Of a stretch of DNA of 64,000 nucleotides, positions 34,277 to 43,855 are shown one piece after another. The translations under genes and the position numbers were made by a program. Position 1 is the stretch's first letter. Every line of letters starts with the position of its first letter. This stretch comes from Hymenobacter siberiensis (GTDB taxonomy: Bacteria > Bacteroidota > Bacteroidia > Cytophagales > Hymenobacteraceae), in contig NZ_JAHLZZ010000001.1 of the NCBI RefSeq assembly GCF_018967845.1, positions 1,984,001 to 2,048,000 on the forward strand. The letters run 5' to 3'. The notes under the pieces were generated by a model that saw only the letters and a program-made list of their open reading frames with translations, did no database searches and was not told the origin of the DNA.

Positions 34277-34855
34277 ATGCAATTCGTAGCCCGCCCCGAT
34301 GTGGACGAAACCCATAATCCTTGGCACACCGTCAGCAGTGAAATCAAGTATCACAACCCATGGATTTCGGTGCGCGAAGACCAAGTGCAGAATCCCGGCG
34401 GTGGCCAGGGCATCTATGGCGTGGTGACGATGAAGAACAAGGCGCTGGGCATTGTGCCCGTTGATGCGGAGGGCAATACCTGGCTGGTGGGCCAGTACCG
34501 CTACCCGCTGAACGAGTACAGCTGGGAAATTCCCATGGGCGGCGGCTTGGTCGAACTGGATGTGCTGGAATCGGCCCAGCGCGAGCTCAAAGAAGAAACC
34601 GGTCTCACGGCGGCGCGCTGGACGCGCATTGCCCGCCTGCATACGTCCAACTCGGTGACGGATGAAGAGGGCTTCGTATATCTGGCCGAAGAGCTCACGC
34701 AGGGGGAATTAGAGCCGGAGGAAACCGAAGACCTGCGCCTCTGGAAGCTGCCGCTGGCCGAAGCCATTCGGATGGTGATGGATGACCGGATTACGGATGG
34801 CATCAGCGTAGCCGGCCTGCTGAAGGCCGAAAAAGTGCTGGCTGGCCGTGCCTAG
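34277..34855 (+). CDS. NUDIX hydrolase (ADP-ribose pyrophosphatase-like)
   Basis: The 192-residue protein has a complete Nudix box: GGGLVELDVLESAQRELKEE followed by TGL, in which the RELKEE glutamates bind magnesium. Upstream beta strands (VVTMKNKALGIVPVDAEGNT, WLVGQYRYPLNEYSWEIPMG) match the ADP-ribose pyrophosphatase branch, so it probably hydrolyses ADP-ribose or another nucleoside diphosphate derivative in the cytoplasm. The substrate is inferred from similarity only. A -7-like TAGTTTTG at 34235-34242 fits its promoter position. Confidence 0.88.
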   Translation: MQFVARPDVDETHNPWHTVSSEIKYHNPWISVREDQVQNPGGGQGIYGVVTMKNKALGIVPVDAEGNTWLVGQYRYPLNEYSWEIPMGGGLVELDVLESAQRELKEETGLTAARWTRIARLHTSNSVTDEEGFVYLAEELTQGELEPEETEDLRLWKLPLAEAIRMVMDDRITDGISVAGLLKAEKVLAGRA

Positions 34856-34945
34856 CAATGGGTTGGAGACGGAAATTTGCCGCTTTGTGGAGGTTGGTGC
34901 TGCCTGGCTCACCGCCTGTGCACAATGCACAACGGCCAACTAGCC

Positions 34946-34953
34946 TAACTTTG
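34946..34953 (+). promoter_or_regulatory. -7 promoter element before the acyltransferase gene
   Basis: TAACTTTG matches TAnnTTTG exactly and ends five bases before the ATG at 34959; if it is the promoter, the transcript is nearly leaderless or translation begins at the second ATG (34968). Confidence 0.5.
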
Positions 34954-34958
34954 CCATT

Positions 34959-35777
34959 ATGCGCCATATGCTTCGTTACCTCGGCCAGCGCCTTTACACT
35001 ACGTGGGCGGTGGTGTGGTTCATTATTCCCTTCGTGCTGATTTACCCTTTCCAGTGGTATTTCAGTCGGCGGCCCACCGGGGGAGGGGTGGTGCACGCGC
35101 TGAATCGCTTCTGGTCGTGGCTATCCATTACGATGTGGGGCATGCCGGTGGAAGTGGTGCGTGAAAGCAAAGGCCCCACCCCGCGGCCCTGCGTATACGT
35201 GGCCAATCATGGCTCGTACATCGATATCATGATGCTGTTTAAGTACATCCCGGGCTTTTTGAATATGATGGGCAAGGCCTCGCTGGCACGCGTGCCGGTG
35301 TGGGGGCCACTTTTTGGCAACGTATATATTACCGTGGATCGGGCCAGCGCCGTGAGCCGGGGCCGGGCCATGGTGGCGGCCCGCCGCACGCTGGCGGAAG
35401 GCAGGAGCATTGCCATATTCGCCGAAGGCCGGATTTCGCCCACACCCGGCAAGGAGCTGCTGCCGTTTCTTGACGGCGCGTTTCAGATGGCCATTGAGGC
35501 CGGGGTGCCCATCGTGCCGGTGGGCATGCCGCTCAACCACATGTTTATGCCCGATGTGGAAAAGGACCTGCGCGTGCGCTATCACCGGCTCAAAATCGTT
35601 TTCCATCCGCCCATTTCCACAGCCGGCCTCGCCCTGACCGATATACCCGAGCTGAAGGCGCGGGTATATGCCCAGCTGGCCGCCGATTTTCTGCCTGCGG
35701 GCGCGGTAAAACCCGGACCCAGCACCTGGCGCGCGCCGGCGGCCGTTGCGCCATCCGGGCAGCCCACCAACTCTTAA
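34959..35777 (+). CDS. PlsC-type 1-acyl-glycerol-3-phosphate acyltransferase
   Basis: The 272-residue protein belongs to the lysophospholipid acyltransferase family that adds the second acyl chain to make phosphatidic acid at the inner membrane. An N-terminal membrane helix (TTWAVVWFIIPFVLIYPFQW) is followed by motif I NHGSYIDIMM (the NHxxxxD acyl-transfer motif), a middle block (LARVPVWGPLFGNVYITVDR) and motif III-type FAEGRISPT, which binds the glycerol phosphate, and VPVGMPLNHMF as a motif IV-like segment. Its C-terminus is Pro/Ala-rich. Two ATGs (34959 and 34968) lie close together. It may be a minor PlsC paralogue. Confidence 0.85.
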   Translation: MRHMLRYLGQRLYTTWAVVWFIIPFVLIYPFQWYFSRRPTGGGVVHALNRFWSWLSITMWGMPVEVVRESKGPTPRPCVYVANHGSYIDIMMLFKYIPGFLNMMGKASLARVPVWGPLFGNVYITVDRASAVSRGRAMVAARRTLAEGRSIAIFAEGRISPTPGKELLPFLDGAFQMAIEAGVPIVPVGMPLNHMFMPDVEKDLRVRYHRLKIVFHPPISTAGLALTDIPELKARVYAQLAADFLPAGAVKPGPSTWRAPAAVAPSGQPTNS

Positions 35778-35804
35778 CTCCTAACATTTAACCCATAACT
35801 CTAA

Positions 35805-36092
35805 ATGAGCACCGACCTTGGCACCCTGCGCGGCTTGGCCCACTTAGCCCGCCTCGAATTCGACGAAACCCGCGAGCAGCAAATGCTCGGTGACCTGAAC
35901 AACATTCTGGATTTTGTGGCCCAACTCGAAGGCCTCGACACGACGGGCGTGGAGCCGCTGGTGCACCTCTCGCAGGAAATCAACGTGCTGCGCGACGACG
36001 AAGCCCGCAATACCGTTAGCCACCAGGATGGCCTGCGCAATGCACCCCGCAAGGACTCGGACTACTTCCGGGTGCCCAAAGTGCTGGAATAG
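35805..36092 (+). CDS. gatC: Asp-tRNA(Asn)/Glu-tRNA(Gln) amidotransferase subunit C
   Basis: The 95-residue protein is GatC, the small subunit that stabilises GatA-GatB in making Gln-tRNA(Gln) or Asn-tRNA(Asn) by transamidation. The start (LGTLRGLAHLARLEFDETRE), the LNNILDFVAQLEGLDTTGVE block and the C-terminal LRNAPRKDSDYFRVPKVLE are the family hallmarks, and the length is typical. gatA and gatB are not in the window. The next gene starts three bases after its stop, using GTG, so both are likely co-transcribed. Confidence 0.95.
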   Translation: MSTDLGTLRGLAHLARLEFDETREQQMLGDLNNILDFVAQLEGLDTTGVEPLVHLSQEINVLRDDEARNTVSHQDGLRNAPRKDSDYFRVPKVLE

Positions 36093-36095
36093 CTG

Positions 36096-38993
36096 GTGAC
36101 GCCGCAATCCGTAAGCACTCGCGCTACCACGCGGCCCGGCTGGCTGGTGTGGCTGGCCGCGCTGGCCGTGGGCCTGACCATCTTTTATTATTTCACGGGT
36201 GAAAACAGCACCCTGCCCGTGCGGGAGGTGGCGCACCTGCAAGCCCTGCCGCTGACGCTGGACAGCGTGGCGGCCGGGCCGGTGCACCTGCCGGTGCAGG
36301 CCAGCAGCTTCATTGTGACGCTGACGCACGACGTGGCGGGGCCCTTCACGCAGCCCGTGGCGGCAGGCGTGTTCCTGGTGCTGCTGGCGGTGCTGCTGGC
36401 GGGCTGGGTAGCGGTGGTGAGCACGCTGGCCCGCACTGCTTTCGTAGCAGGCATGGTGCCGATTATTTTCCTGCTGTTGTCGCTCAACACCGAGTCGCTG
36501 GGTCTTTTCAATACCAGCGAGCGGTATTTTCTGTACCTGATGCTGGGAATGGTGGGCGGCGTCGGCTTCATGCTGCACGCTTTTGCCGAGGGCTGGCCGC
36601 TATGGCGGCGGGCGGTGGCAATGGGCGCCGTGGTGTCCGGGCTGAGCGCCTTGCTGCTCGCCCAAAGCCAGCTGCCTATTGCAGATACCGTGTTGCAGCT
36701 GGCGGCGTATGCCACGCCGGGCGGCGCGGTGCTGGTGGCGCTGCTGGTACTGTGGGTAGGCATGGAGAATATCCGGGCCCTGCTGTGGTTCAATACCCAG
36801 GCGGAGCAGCCGGGGGGACGGTTCGGGCTGCTGCCGTTTGTGGCGGCCAGCCTGCTGTACCTGGGCGTGTTGCTGCTGTATGAATGGAACGACGGCGTGC
36901 TGCAATTGCTGCCTGGCCTGAGCCTCGACCCGCTGGTATTGTTGCTGCCGGCCGTGGTGGCTGGCTGGTTGGGCCTGCGCCTGCGGGCCCCCAGCTACGC
37001 GGCGTGGGTGCCGTATGCCCGGGGCGCGGCGCAGCTGTACCCAATGGTGGTGCTGGGGGCGGCCGGGGCGCTGGGCTATGCGTTTGCCACGGCCAATACG
37101 CCGCTGCTGGTGGCCGCCCGCCGCTTCACGGGGCTGGCGCTGCTGCTGCTGGGCGCGCCTTTTCTGCTGTATGTGCTCATGAATTTTGCGCCGCTCATTC
37201 GGCAGCGGCTGCGGGTGTACCGGGTGGTGTTTGAGCCGCGCCGGCTGCCGTTCTACTCGGTGTATATTCTGGCGATAGGCGGCCTTATTGCGGTGGAGTC
37301 GCGCCAGAACTTCCCGCTGCCCGACCAGGTGATGGCCGGCCAGTACAACAACCTTGGCGACCTCACGCGCCAGCAAAGCGAAGCCGCGCCCGACGACCTC
37401 AGCCTGGCCGGCCTGGCCGAGCGCTACTACGCCGAAAGCGGCGACGTGCTGTACCGCGCCAACCGGCACGCCGAGTTTGGCCGGGCGGCAATTTTTCGTT
37501 TCCGGCAGCAGCGCCAGAACGAGATAAACTCGCTGCGCCGCGCCTTACTGCGCGGGCCTGATGAGAAGGTGTCGCTGCGCCTGGCCACGCTTTATAACGA
37601 CCCGGATGACTTGTTTGAGGGGCTTGATATTCTGCGCGGCGGCCTCAGGGCCTACCCGCGCAGCGCAGCCCTGGCCGGCGATTTGGCCCAGCTCTTTACC
37701 CGCACTACGATAACAGATTCCGTTGCCTTCTACCTCGACAAAGCCGAGCAGCTGGCCCCCGGCAGCTACGCCAGCAGCACCAACCAACTGGCCTTTCTGC
37801 TCAGCCAGAACCTGCTGGCCGATGCCCGCCAGCGCGCGGCTAAGCTGACGCTAAAAACCACCGAGCCGGCCCTGCGGAGCAACTACACGCTGCTCCAGCT
37901 GCGAACCGCCACGCCGCTCCAACCCGCGCCCACCGCCCCACCCGCCGATTTGCAGGTGCTGGACGAAGCCACTTTTGCCCAGCTCTACCATGTAGTGCTG
38001 TGGGATGTGGCCCGGCACAAAGACCAACTCACACCCGCCCTGCTGGCCCAGCTGAACCGCCTGGCCACGCAGCCCGCCAATGCCAGCTACTACGAGCAGC
38101 TCCTGTTTCTGCAGGCGCTGGCGCGGCACGCGCTGGGGCAGGAGCAGGTGGCGCGGCAGCTGCTGTTGCCGCTGGCGGCGGGCACCGGGGCTACCTCGGC
38201 CTATTTCCAGTACTTGTTAGGTCTGTGGCAGCTACAACAAGAGCAATATGCTGTTGCTGCCGAACAAATTGCGCTGGCTGCTCAAAATGGATTCAGAGGC
38301 ACTTTTTCGGCTCGCTCATTTGCTCTACTTGCTAGTTATGGGCCGGATTCACTGGGAGTGATTCGAAAAGAGCTGGGTGCCCTAACGGATTCGGTTGATA
38401 AGCAAGATGCGCGGCGCATCTTAAGGGAAATAGATAGCAATTGGGGAGACTTTGAAGACCGACTGGGTTGGAAGACTCATATTGATGCAATTGCCAGAGA
38501 CAGAAAGCCCGAGGATTTAGAGGCATGGCTTAAGAAAATTGTTGGTTATACGACAAGTCCTTACTCAAAAGAATCTTTGCCAGTCGGTGTCGAACTCTAC
38601 GGAAACGCTGTTTTGGCTCGACTGCGCAACCAGCCGGCTGTGGAGAAACAGCTTTACCAGCGCATCGTGCGCGAAGCGCCGTTCAACGCCCCGGCCATCC
38701 TGGCGGCGGCGGGCTTCTACACGCGCCGCCACGATTATACGGCCGCCTACTCGGCCCTGCGCACCGGGCTCGATGAAAACCCGCAGTCGCTGCCGCTGTT
38801 GAAGGCCTACGTGCTGGCCGCCGCTGATGCCGGCCTGACCGAATACGCCGCCGATGCCCTGGCCCAGCTGCGCCGGCTGCTGCCACCCGCTACGTATGCT
38901 ACTTTAGCAACGGAGTATGCCGCCCGTCAGGCAGCCCGCGCGGCTGCCGGTGCGTCCTTCTCCCAAGCGCCTGCTCCCTCACCTCTGCAATAA
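36096..38993 (+). CDS. Large polytopic membrane protein with TPR region
   Basis: I cannot name this 965-residue protein. The first 420 or so residues hold many hydrophobic segments (for example PGWLVWLAALAVGLTIFYYF, FLVLLAVLLAGWVAVVSTLA, LALLLLGAPFLLYVLMNFAP); the remainder is helical with TPR-like repeats (NEINSLRRALLRGPDEKVSL, YTAAYSALRTGLDENPQSLP). This suggests an inner-membrane anchor with a soluble protein-binding tail, but sidedness is unclear. The start is GTG, four bases after gatC's last codon. Bases about 38217-38625 (residues 708-843) use A/T-ending codons and are visibly less GC-rich than both flanks while staying in frame. The ABC ATPase gene begins 12 bases after its stop. Confidence 0.75.
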   Translation: MTPQSVSTRATTRPGWLVWLAALAVGLTIFYYFTGENSTLPVREVAHLQALPLTLDSVAAGPVHLPVQASSFIVTLTHDVAGPFTQPVAAGVFLVLLAVLLAGWVAVVSTLARTAFVAGMVPIIFLLLSLNTESLGLFNTSERYFLYLMLGMVGGVGFMLHAFAEGWPLWRRAVAMGAVVSGLSALLLAQSQLPIADTVLQLAAYATPGGAVLVALLVLWVGMENIRALLWFNTQAEQPGGRFGLLPFVAASLLYLGVLLLYEWNDGVLQLLPGLSLDPLVLLLPAVVAGWLGLRLRAPSYAAWVPYARGAAQLYPMVVLGAAGALGYAFATANTPLLVAARRFTGLALLLLGAPFLLYVLMNFAPLIRQRLRVYRVVFEPRRLPFYSVYILAIGGLIAVESRQNFPLPDQVMAGQYNNLGDLTRQQSEAAPDDLSLAGLAERYYAESGDVLYRANRHAEFGRAAIFRFRQQRQNEINSLRRALLRGPDEKVSLRLATLYNDPDDLFEGLDILRGGLRAYPRSAALAGDLAQLFTRTTITDSVAFYLDKAEQLAPGSYASSTNQLAFLLSQNLLADARQRAAKLTLKTTEPALRSNYTLLQLRTATPLQPAPTAPPADLQVLDEATFAQLYHVVLWDVARHKDQLTPALLAQLNRLATQPANASYYEQLLFLQALARHALGQEQVARQLLLPLAAGTGATSAYFQYLLGLWQLQQEQYAVAAEQIALAAQNGFRGTFSARSFALLASYGPDSLGVIRKELGALTDSVDKQDARRILREIDSNWGDFEDRLGWKTHIDAIARDRKPEDLEAWLKKIVGYTTSPYSKESLPVGVELYGNAVLARLRNQPAVEKQLYQRIVREAPFNAPAILAAAGFYTRRHDYTAAYSALRTGLDENPQSLPLLKAYVLAAADAGLTEYAADALAQLRRLLPPATYATLATEYAARQAARAAAGASFSQAPAPSPLQ

Positions 38994-39005
38994 GCCCTTC
39001 GCCCC

Positions 39006-39725
39006 ATGAATCCGAACGTTATTGAAACCACTGACATCGCCAAATCCTATGTGATGGGCGCGGAGGTAATCAACGCGCTGCGTTCGGTTACCATCAAAAT
39101 CCCGCGCGGTGAATACGTGGCGTTTATGGGGCCGTCGGGCTCGGGCAAGTCAACGCTGATGAACATCATTGGCTGCCTCGATACACCTACTAAAGGCCAG
39201 TATATCCTCAATGGGCAGGACGTGAGCCGGATGAGCGACAACCAGCTGGCCGAGGTGCGCAACAAAGAAATCGGGTTCGTTTTCCAGAGCTTCAACCTGC
39301 TGCCCCGCGCCAGCGCCTTGGATAACGTGGCCCTGCCGCTCATCTACGCCGGCCTGAGCAAGCGCGAGCGCACCGAGCGCGCCCTCGAAAGCCTGCGCGC
39401 AGTGGGCCTGGCCGACCGGGCCTCGCACCGCCCCAATGAGCTGAGCGGCGGCCAGCGTCAGCGCGTAGCCATTGCCCGCGCCCTCGTGAACAACCCCAGC
39501 GTGCTACTGGCCGACGAACCCACCGGTGCCCTCGACTCAAAAACCAGCCACGAAATCATGGACCTGTTTGAGGCGCTGTACGACAAGGGCAATACCATTA
39601 TTATGGTGACGCACGAAGAGGATATCGCCCGCTACGCCCACCGCATCGTGCGTCTGCGCGACGGGTTGGTGGAAACGGATGAAATCAACCGCGATATTAT
39701 GAAGCATGCCGTAGTCGGCCACTGA
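39006..39725 (+). CDS. ABC transporter ATP-binding protein (MacB/LolD type)
   Basis: The 239-residue ATPase shows Walker [10 protein letters not shown], the Q-loop ([20 protein letters not shown]), the ABC signature [15 protein letters not shown], Walker [13 protein letters not shown] and the H-loop MVTHEED. The FNLLP...NVALPL pattern and TGALDSKTS are typical of the MacB/LolD/FtsE group, which power lipoprotein release or export of peptides and siderophores using a separate FtsX-like permease. No FtsX-like permease is adjacent; the gene upstream is the membrane-TPR protein, which does not look like an FtsX permease, so the partner is unknown. Confidence 0.93.
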   Translation: MNPNVIETTDIAKSYVMGAEVINALRSVTIKIPRGEYVAFMGPSGSGKSTLMNIIGCLDTPTKGQYILNGQDVSRMSDNQLAEVRNKEIGFVFQSFNLLPRASALDNVALPLIYAGLSKRERTERALESLRAVGLADRASHRPNELSGGQRQRVAIARALVNNPSVLLADEPTGALDSKTSHEIMDLFEALYDKGNTIIMVTHEEDIARYAHRIVRLRDGLVETDEINRDIMKHAVVGH

Positions 39726-39740
39726 AGTTGTGGAACATAA

Positions 39741-39848
39741 CATCATGCAGAGCGCAGCGCAGCATTTTGCCCGCAATAGTAATCGACCTGCAAGGGTGGC
39801 TTTTGTTAGTGGTAGCGGGCAAGATGCTTCGCTGCGCTCTGCATGACG
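39741..39848. repeat. Dispersed palindromic element, family A
   Basis: Arms 39741-39774 and 39815-39848 (34 bases each) pair with few mismatches around GCAGAGCGCAGCG/CGCTGCGCTCTGC and GCCCGC/GCGGGC. Same family as 9503-9606. Confidence 0.8.
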
Positions 39849-39870
39849 GTCAAATAAATTATCAATCAAA

Positions 39871-40419
39871 ATGAAAATCTACACCAAAACCGGCGATAAA
39901 GGCCTTACCTCGCTCATTGGCGGCACCCGCGTACCCAAGAGTAGCCTGCGCATTGAGTGCTACGGCACGGTAGATGAGCTGAACTCCCATATCGGGTTGG
40001 TGCGCGACCAGGAGGTGAATGCCGGCCGCCGGCCGCTGCTGAAGGAAATTCAGGACCGCCTGTTCACCATCGGCTCGGCCCTGGCCGCCGACCCAGAGAA
40101 ATCGAAAATGAAGCTGCCCGACCTGCACGCCGCCGACGTGACGCTGCTGGAAGACGAAATGGACCGCCTGAACCTTGATTTGCCCGAGCTGCGCGCCTTT
40201 ATTCTGCCCGGCGGGCACCCGGCCGTGAGCCACGCGCACGTAGCCCGCTGCGTGTGCCGCCGCGCCGAGCGCCTCGCCATTCACCTGGCCGAGGATGCTT
40301 TTGTGGCCGAATTGGTGGTGGTTTACCTGAACCGCCTGTCCGATTTCCTGTTTGTGCTGAGTCGGGCCATGGCCCACGAGCTGGGCGTGGAAGAAGTGAC
40401 CTGGCAGGCCCGCATGTGA
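39871..40419 (+). CDS. PduO-type cob(I)yrinic acid a,c-diamide adenosyltransferase
   Basis: The 182-residue enzyme transfers the adenosyl group of ATP to cob(I)alamin to make coenzyme B12. The ATP-binding N-terminus IYTKTGDKGLTSLIGGTRVP, the CYGTVDELNSHIGLVRD segment, CVCRRAERLAIHL and the C-terminal YLNRLSDFLFVLSRAMA are all diagnostic of the PduO family. Length is normal. It implies use of adenosylcobalamin enzymes, such as methylmalonyl-CoA mutase or a class II ribonucleotide reductase, elsewhere in the genome. No cobalamin riboswitch is seen upstream; the intergenic space holds a family A palindrome instead. Confidence 0.93.
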   Translation: MKIYTKTGDKGLTSLIGGTRVPKSSLRIECYGTVDELNSHIGLVRDQEVNAGRRPLLKEIQDRLFTIGSALAADPEKSKMKLPDLHAADVTLLEDEMDRLNLDLPELRAFILPGGHPAVSHAHVARCVCRRAERLAIHLAEDAFVAELVVVYLNRLSDFLFVLSRAMAHELGVEEVTWQARM

Positions 40420-40580
40420 ACCCGTTCAGGCTCAATGCCTACAGCAAAGTAGTCGTCATGCTTCCGCTACGTACAGCATAACGACCTTTTCCAGCCGTAT
40501 AATACCCGTTTAATTACCCACACGCTCTCTAATTCCGTACTCGGAAAATCCCACCCACGCGTACCCGTAACCGCTTTCTT

Positions 40581-41645
40581 ATGATAGACACTCTTTCGAT
40601 TCACACGCAGGTAACCACCGCCCCGCGGCTGGCCTCGCAGGACTTTGGGAACCTCGAATTCGGCAAAGCTTTCGCCGACCACATGTTCGTGGTGGACTAC
40701 CGCGATGGCGAGTGGCAGGACGCTCAGATTCTGCCGTATGGCGATATCTCGGTGAGCCCCGCCAACTCGACGCTGCACTATGGCCAGGCCATTTTTGAAG
40801 GCATGAAGGCCTACCACCAGGCCGACGGCGGTGTGGCCCTGTTCCGCCCCCTCGACAACTGGGCTCGGTTCAATGCCTCGGCCGAGCGCATGTGCATGCC
40901 CACCATTCCGGAGGAGTTGTTCATGCAGGGTCTGCGCGAGCTTATCAAGCTTGATGCCGGCTGGGTACCCACGTTTGCGGGCAGCTCGCTCTATATCCGG
41001 CCCTTCATGTTTGCCACCGATGGCTTCATCGGCGTGCGGCCTTCGGAGGCGTACCGCTTCATGATTTTCACCTGCCCTGTGGGCCTGTACTACAGCAAGC
41101 CGCTACGCGTGCGCTTCGAGCAGAAGTACGTGCGCTCGGCCGAGGGCGGCGCGGGCTACGCCAAAAACGCCGGCAACTACGGCGCAGCCATGTACCCCAC
41201 CAAGCTGGCCCAGCAGGAAGGCTACAATCAGCTCATCTGGACCGATGCCTCGGAGCACCGCTACGTGGAAGAATCGGGCACGATGAACGCCATTTTCGTG
41301 ATTGATGGTCGCGTGATTACGCCCGCTCTCAGCACCAGCATTCTTGACGGTATTACCCGTCGCAGCGTACTGCAGCTGGCCCGCGACTTCGGCCTGACGG
41401 TGGAAGAGCGCAAAGTGAGCAGCCGCGAAATTATTGAGGCCCTGGAGGCCGGTACGCTGGAGGAAGCCTTCGGCGTGGGCACGGCCGCGACCATTGCGCC
41501 CATTGCCGTTATCGGCTACGAGGGCCACGACTACGAGCTGCCCGCTGTGCGCCCCGATGCCTTCTCGAAGCGCGTGGGGGCCACCCTGGATGCCATCCGC
41601 ACTGGCGAAGGTGCCGACGTGCACAACTGGGTAGCGCCTGTGTAA
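40581..41645 (+). CDS. ilvE: Branched-chain amino acid aminotransferase
   Basis: The 354-residue class IV PLP enzyme interconverts leucine, isoleucine and valine with their keto acids. Landmarks are the N-terminal FGKAFADHMF-like region, YGQAIFEGMKAY, SSLYIRPFMFATD, the PLP-binding lysine near residue 195 (GYAKNAGNYGAAM) and the class IV signature block ESGTMNAIFVIDGRVITPAL to LDGITRRSVLQLA. It is of the longer, mitochondrial-like BCAT type that Bacteroidota use. It stands alone, flanked by intergenic hairpins on both sides. Confidence 0.93.
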   Translation: MIDTLSIHTQVTTAPRLASQDFGNLEFGKAFADHMFVVDYRDGEWQDAQILPYGDISVSPANSTLHYGQAIFEGMKAYHQADGGVALFRPLDNWARFNASAERMCMPTIPEELFMQGLRELIKLDAGWVPTFAGSSLYIRPFMFATDGFIGVRPSEAYRFMIFTCPVGLYYSKPLRVRFEQKYVRSAEGGAGYAKNAGNYGAAMYPTKLAQQEGYNQLIWTDASEHRYVEESGTMNAIFVIDGRVITPALSTSILDGITRRSVLQLARDFGLTVEERKVSSREIIEALEAGTLEEAFGVGTAATIAPIAVIGYEGHDYELPAVRPDAFSKRVGATLDAIRTGEGADVHNWVAPV

Positions 41646-41650
41646 TGTTC

Positions 41651-41797
41651 CGTGGACTTTACGAGTCCGCACGTAAATGATATTTGAACGACCCACTCGC
41701 GGACTCGCAACAGTCCACGGTACTAAAAAAGCGATGGCTTGCAAGTGGGCCGGGGCACTGCCGCCGAGCTCGCAACAGTCCACGGTACTAAAAAAGC
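41651..41797. repeat. Hairpins and a 29-base direct repeat downstream of ilvE
   Basis: CGTGGACTTTACGAGTCCGC at 41651 is a family B hairpin. Bases 41704-41732 and 41769-41797 are identical 29-base direct repeats (CTCGCAACAGTCCACGGTAC then TAAAAAAGC), 65 bases apart; each ends in the A-rich start of a terminator stem. Confidence 0.75.
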
Positions 41798-41826
41798 CGC
41801 TTCCTACCGAAGCGGCTTTTCTTTTT
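41788..41826. terminator. Terminator between ilvE and gcvT
   Basis: AAAAAAGCCGCTTC/GAAGCGGCTTTT with a short loop and a following T-run on the plus strand. Confidence 0.85.
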
Positions 41827-41883
41827 TGCCCCACCTTTGCAGCGCAATTCACCTACCCACCCATCCGCTAACCCGTCCAATAC

Positions 41884-42985
<1,102 letters not shown>

Positions 42986-42987
<2 letters not shown>

Positions 42988-43077
42988 AGTTAAAAGTTAG
43001 GAGTTAAGAGTTGACAAAGGACTCTAAGGTCTCCAACGGTCAACTCTTAACCTTTAACTCCTAACTCTTAACTCAAA
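42986..43077. repeat. Inverted repeat of TTAACTCCTAAC-type units
   Basis: Left arm GAGTTAAAAGTTAGGAGTTA (continuing AGAGTTGAC) and right arm GTCAACTCTTAACCTTTAAC (continuing TCCTAACTCTTAACTC) are complementary apart from a short insertion. A related stretch, ACTCTTAACTCCTAAC, lies at 35769-35784 before gatC. Confidence 0.7.
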
Positions 43078-43079
43078 CA

Positions 43080-43799
43080 GTGCCCAAACTAGATATTTGT
43101 TTTTCGCCCGAACTGCTGCCTTTGTATGACCTGCGCGGCAAAGTGGCTGTTATCGTGGATATTCTGCGGGCTTCCAGCACCATTGTTACGGCGCTGGGCG
43201 AAGGGGTTACGCACGTTTTTCCGGTGGCTTCGCTGGAAGAATGTGCTGCCTACGGCCAGCAGCACGGCAGCCTGACCGCCGCCGAGCGCGATGGCCTGGC
43301 CGCCCCCGGCTTCGACCTGGGCAACTCGCCCTTCGGCTTTCTGGATGCTGCCCGGCCGGTGCGCGGCCGCTCCCTTACCATCAGTACCACCAACGGCACG
43401 GCGGCTCTGCGCCGCTCGCTGGCAGCCGAGGCGGTAGTGGTGGGCAGTTTCCTGAATCTGGCCGCTGTGGCCGGTTTTGCCCGCCGCCAGCAGCGCGATG
43501 TGCTGGTGGTGTGCGCCGGCTGGAAAGGCCAGTTTTGCCTCGAAGACACTGTGTATGGTGGCGCGCTGGCCGCGCAGCTGGCCCCGGATTTCGACGTGCA
43601 CGGCTCTGATGCCACGCTGGCTGCGCTGCACCTGTGGGAGCACGGCAAGGCTGATTTGTCCGCGTACTTGCTGCAGTCGGCCCACGTCCGGCGGCTCAAC
43701 TCGCTGGAAGCCAGCAAGGATTTTGAATTCTGCCTGCGGATTGATTCCTACGCCGACGTACTGCCCGTGTGGCAGGAGGACCGGTTGGCTAACGCTTAG
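43080..43799 (+). CDS. comB: 2-phosphosulfolactate phosphatase family protein (ComB-like)
   Basis: The 239-residue protein matches the ComB family, magnesium-dependent phosphatases known from coenzyme M synthesis that convert 2-phosphosulfolactate to sulfolactate. Diagnostic segments are VAVIVDILRASSTIVTALGE near the start, LTISTTNGTAALRRS, VVGSFLNLAAV and VCAGWKGQFCLEDTVYGGAL. In bacteria without coenzyme M the true substrate is uncertain; a sulfolactate role is possible but not shown here. The start is GTG at 43080, right after the inverted repeat. Confidence 0.85.
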   Translation: MPKLDICFSPELLPLYDLRGKVAVIVDILRASSTIVTALGEGVTHVFPVASLEECAAYGQQHGSLTAAERDGLAAPGFDLGNSPFGFLDAARPVRGRSLTISTTNGTAALRRSLAAEAVVVGSFLNLAAVAGFARRQQRDVLVVCAGWKGQFCLEDTVYGGALAAQLAPDFDVHGSDATLAALHLWEHGKADLSAYLLQSAHVRRLNSLEASKDFEFCLRIDSYADVLPVWQEDRLANA

Positions 43800-43803
43800 A
43801 GGC

Positions 43804-43833
43804 ACGTCGTGCTGAGCGTAGCCGCGAAGCATG
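43804..43833. repeat. Dispersed palindromic element, family A (short copy)
   Basis: CGTCGTGCTGAGCGTAGCCG followed by CGAAGCATGACG folds into one imperfect hairpin and carries the family core GAAGCATGACG. It lies where comB and the pyrophosphohydrolase gene converge. Confidence 0.6.
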
Positions 43834-43855
43834 ACGTTTTTTGCATTCGCTTATA

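Noticed and set aside
36096..39725. Membrane-TPR protein as the permease of the ABC ATPase
   Set aside because: It lacks the four-helix FtsX/MacB layout with one large periplasmic domain; adjacency alone is not enough to pair them.
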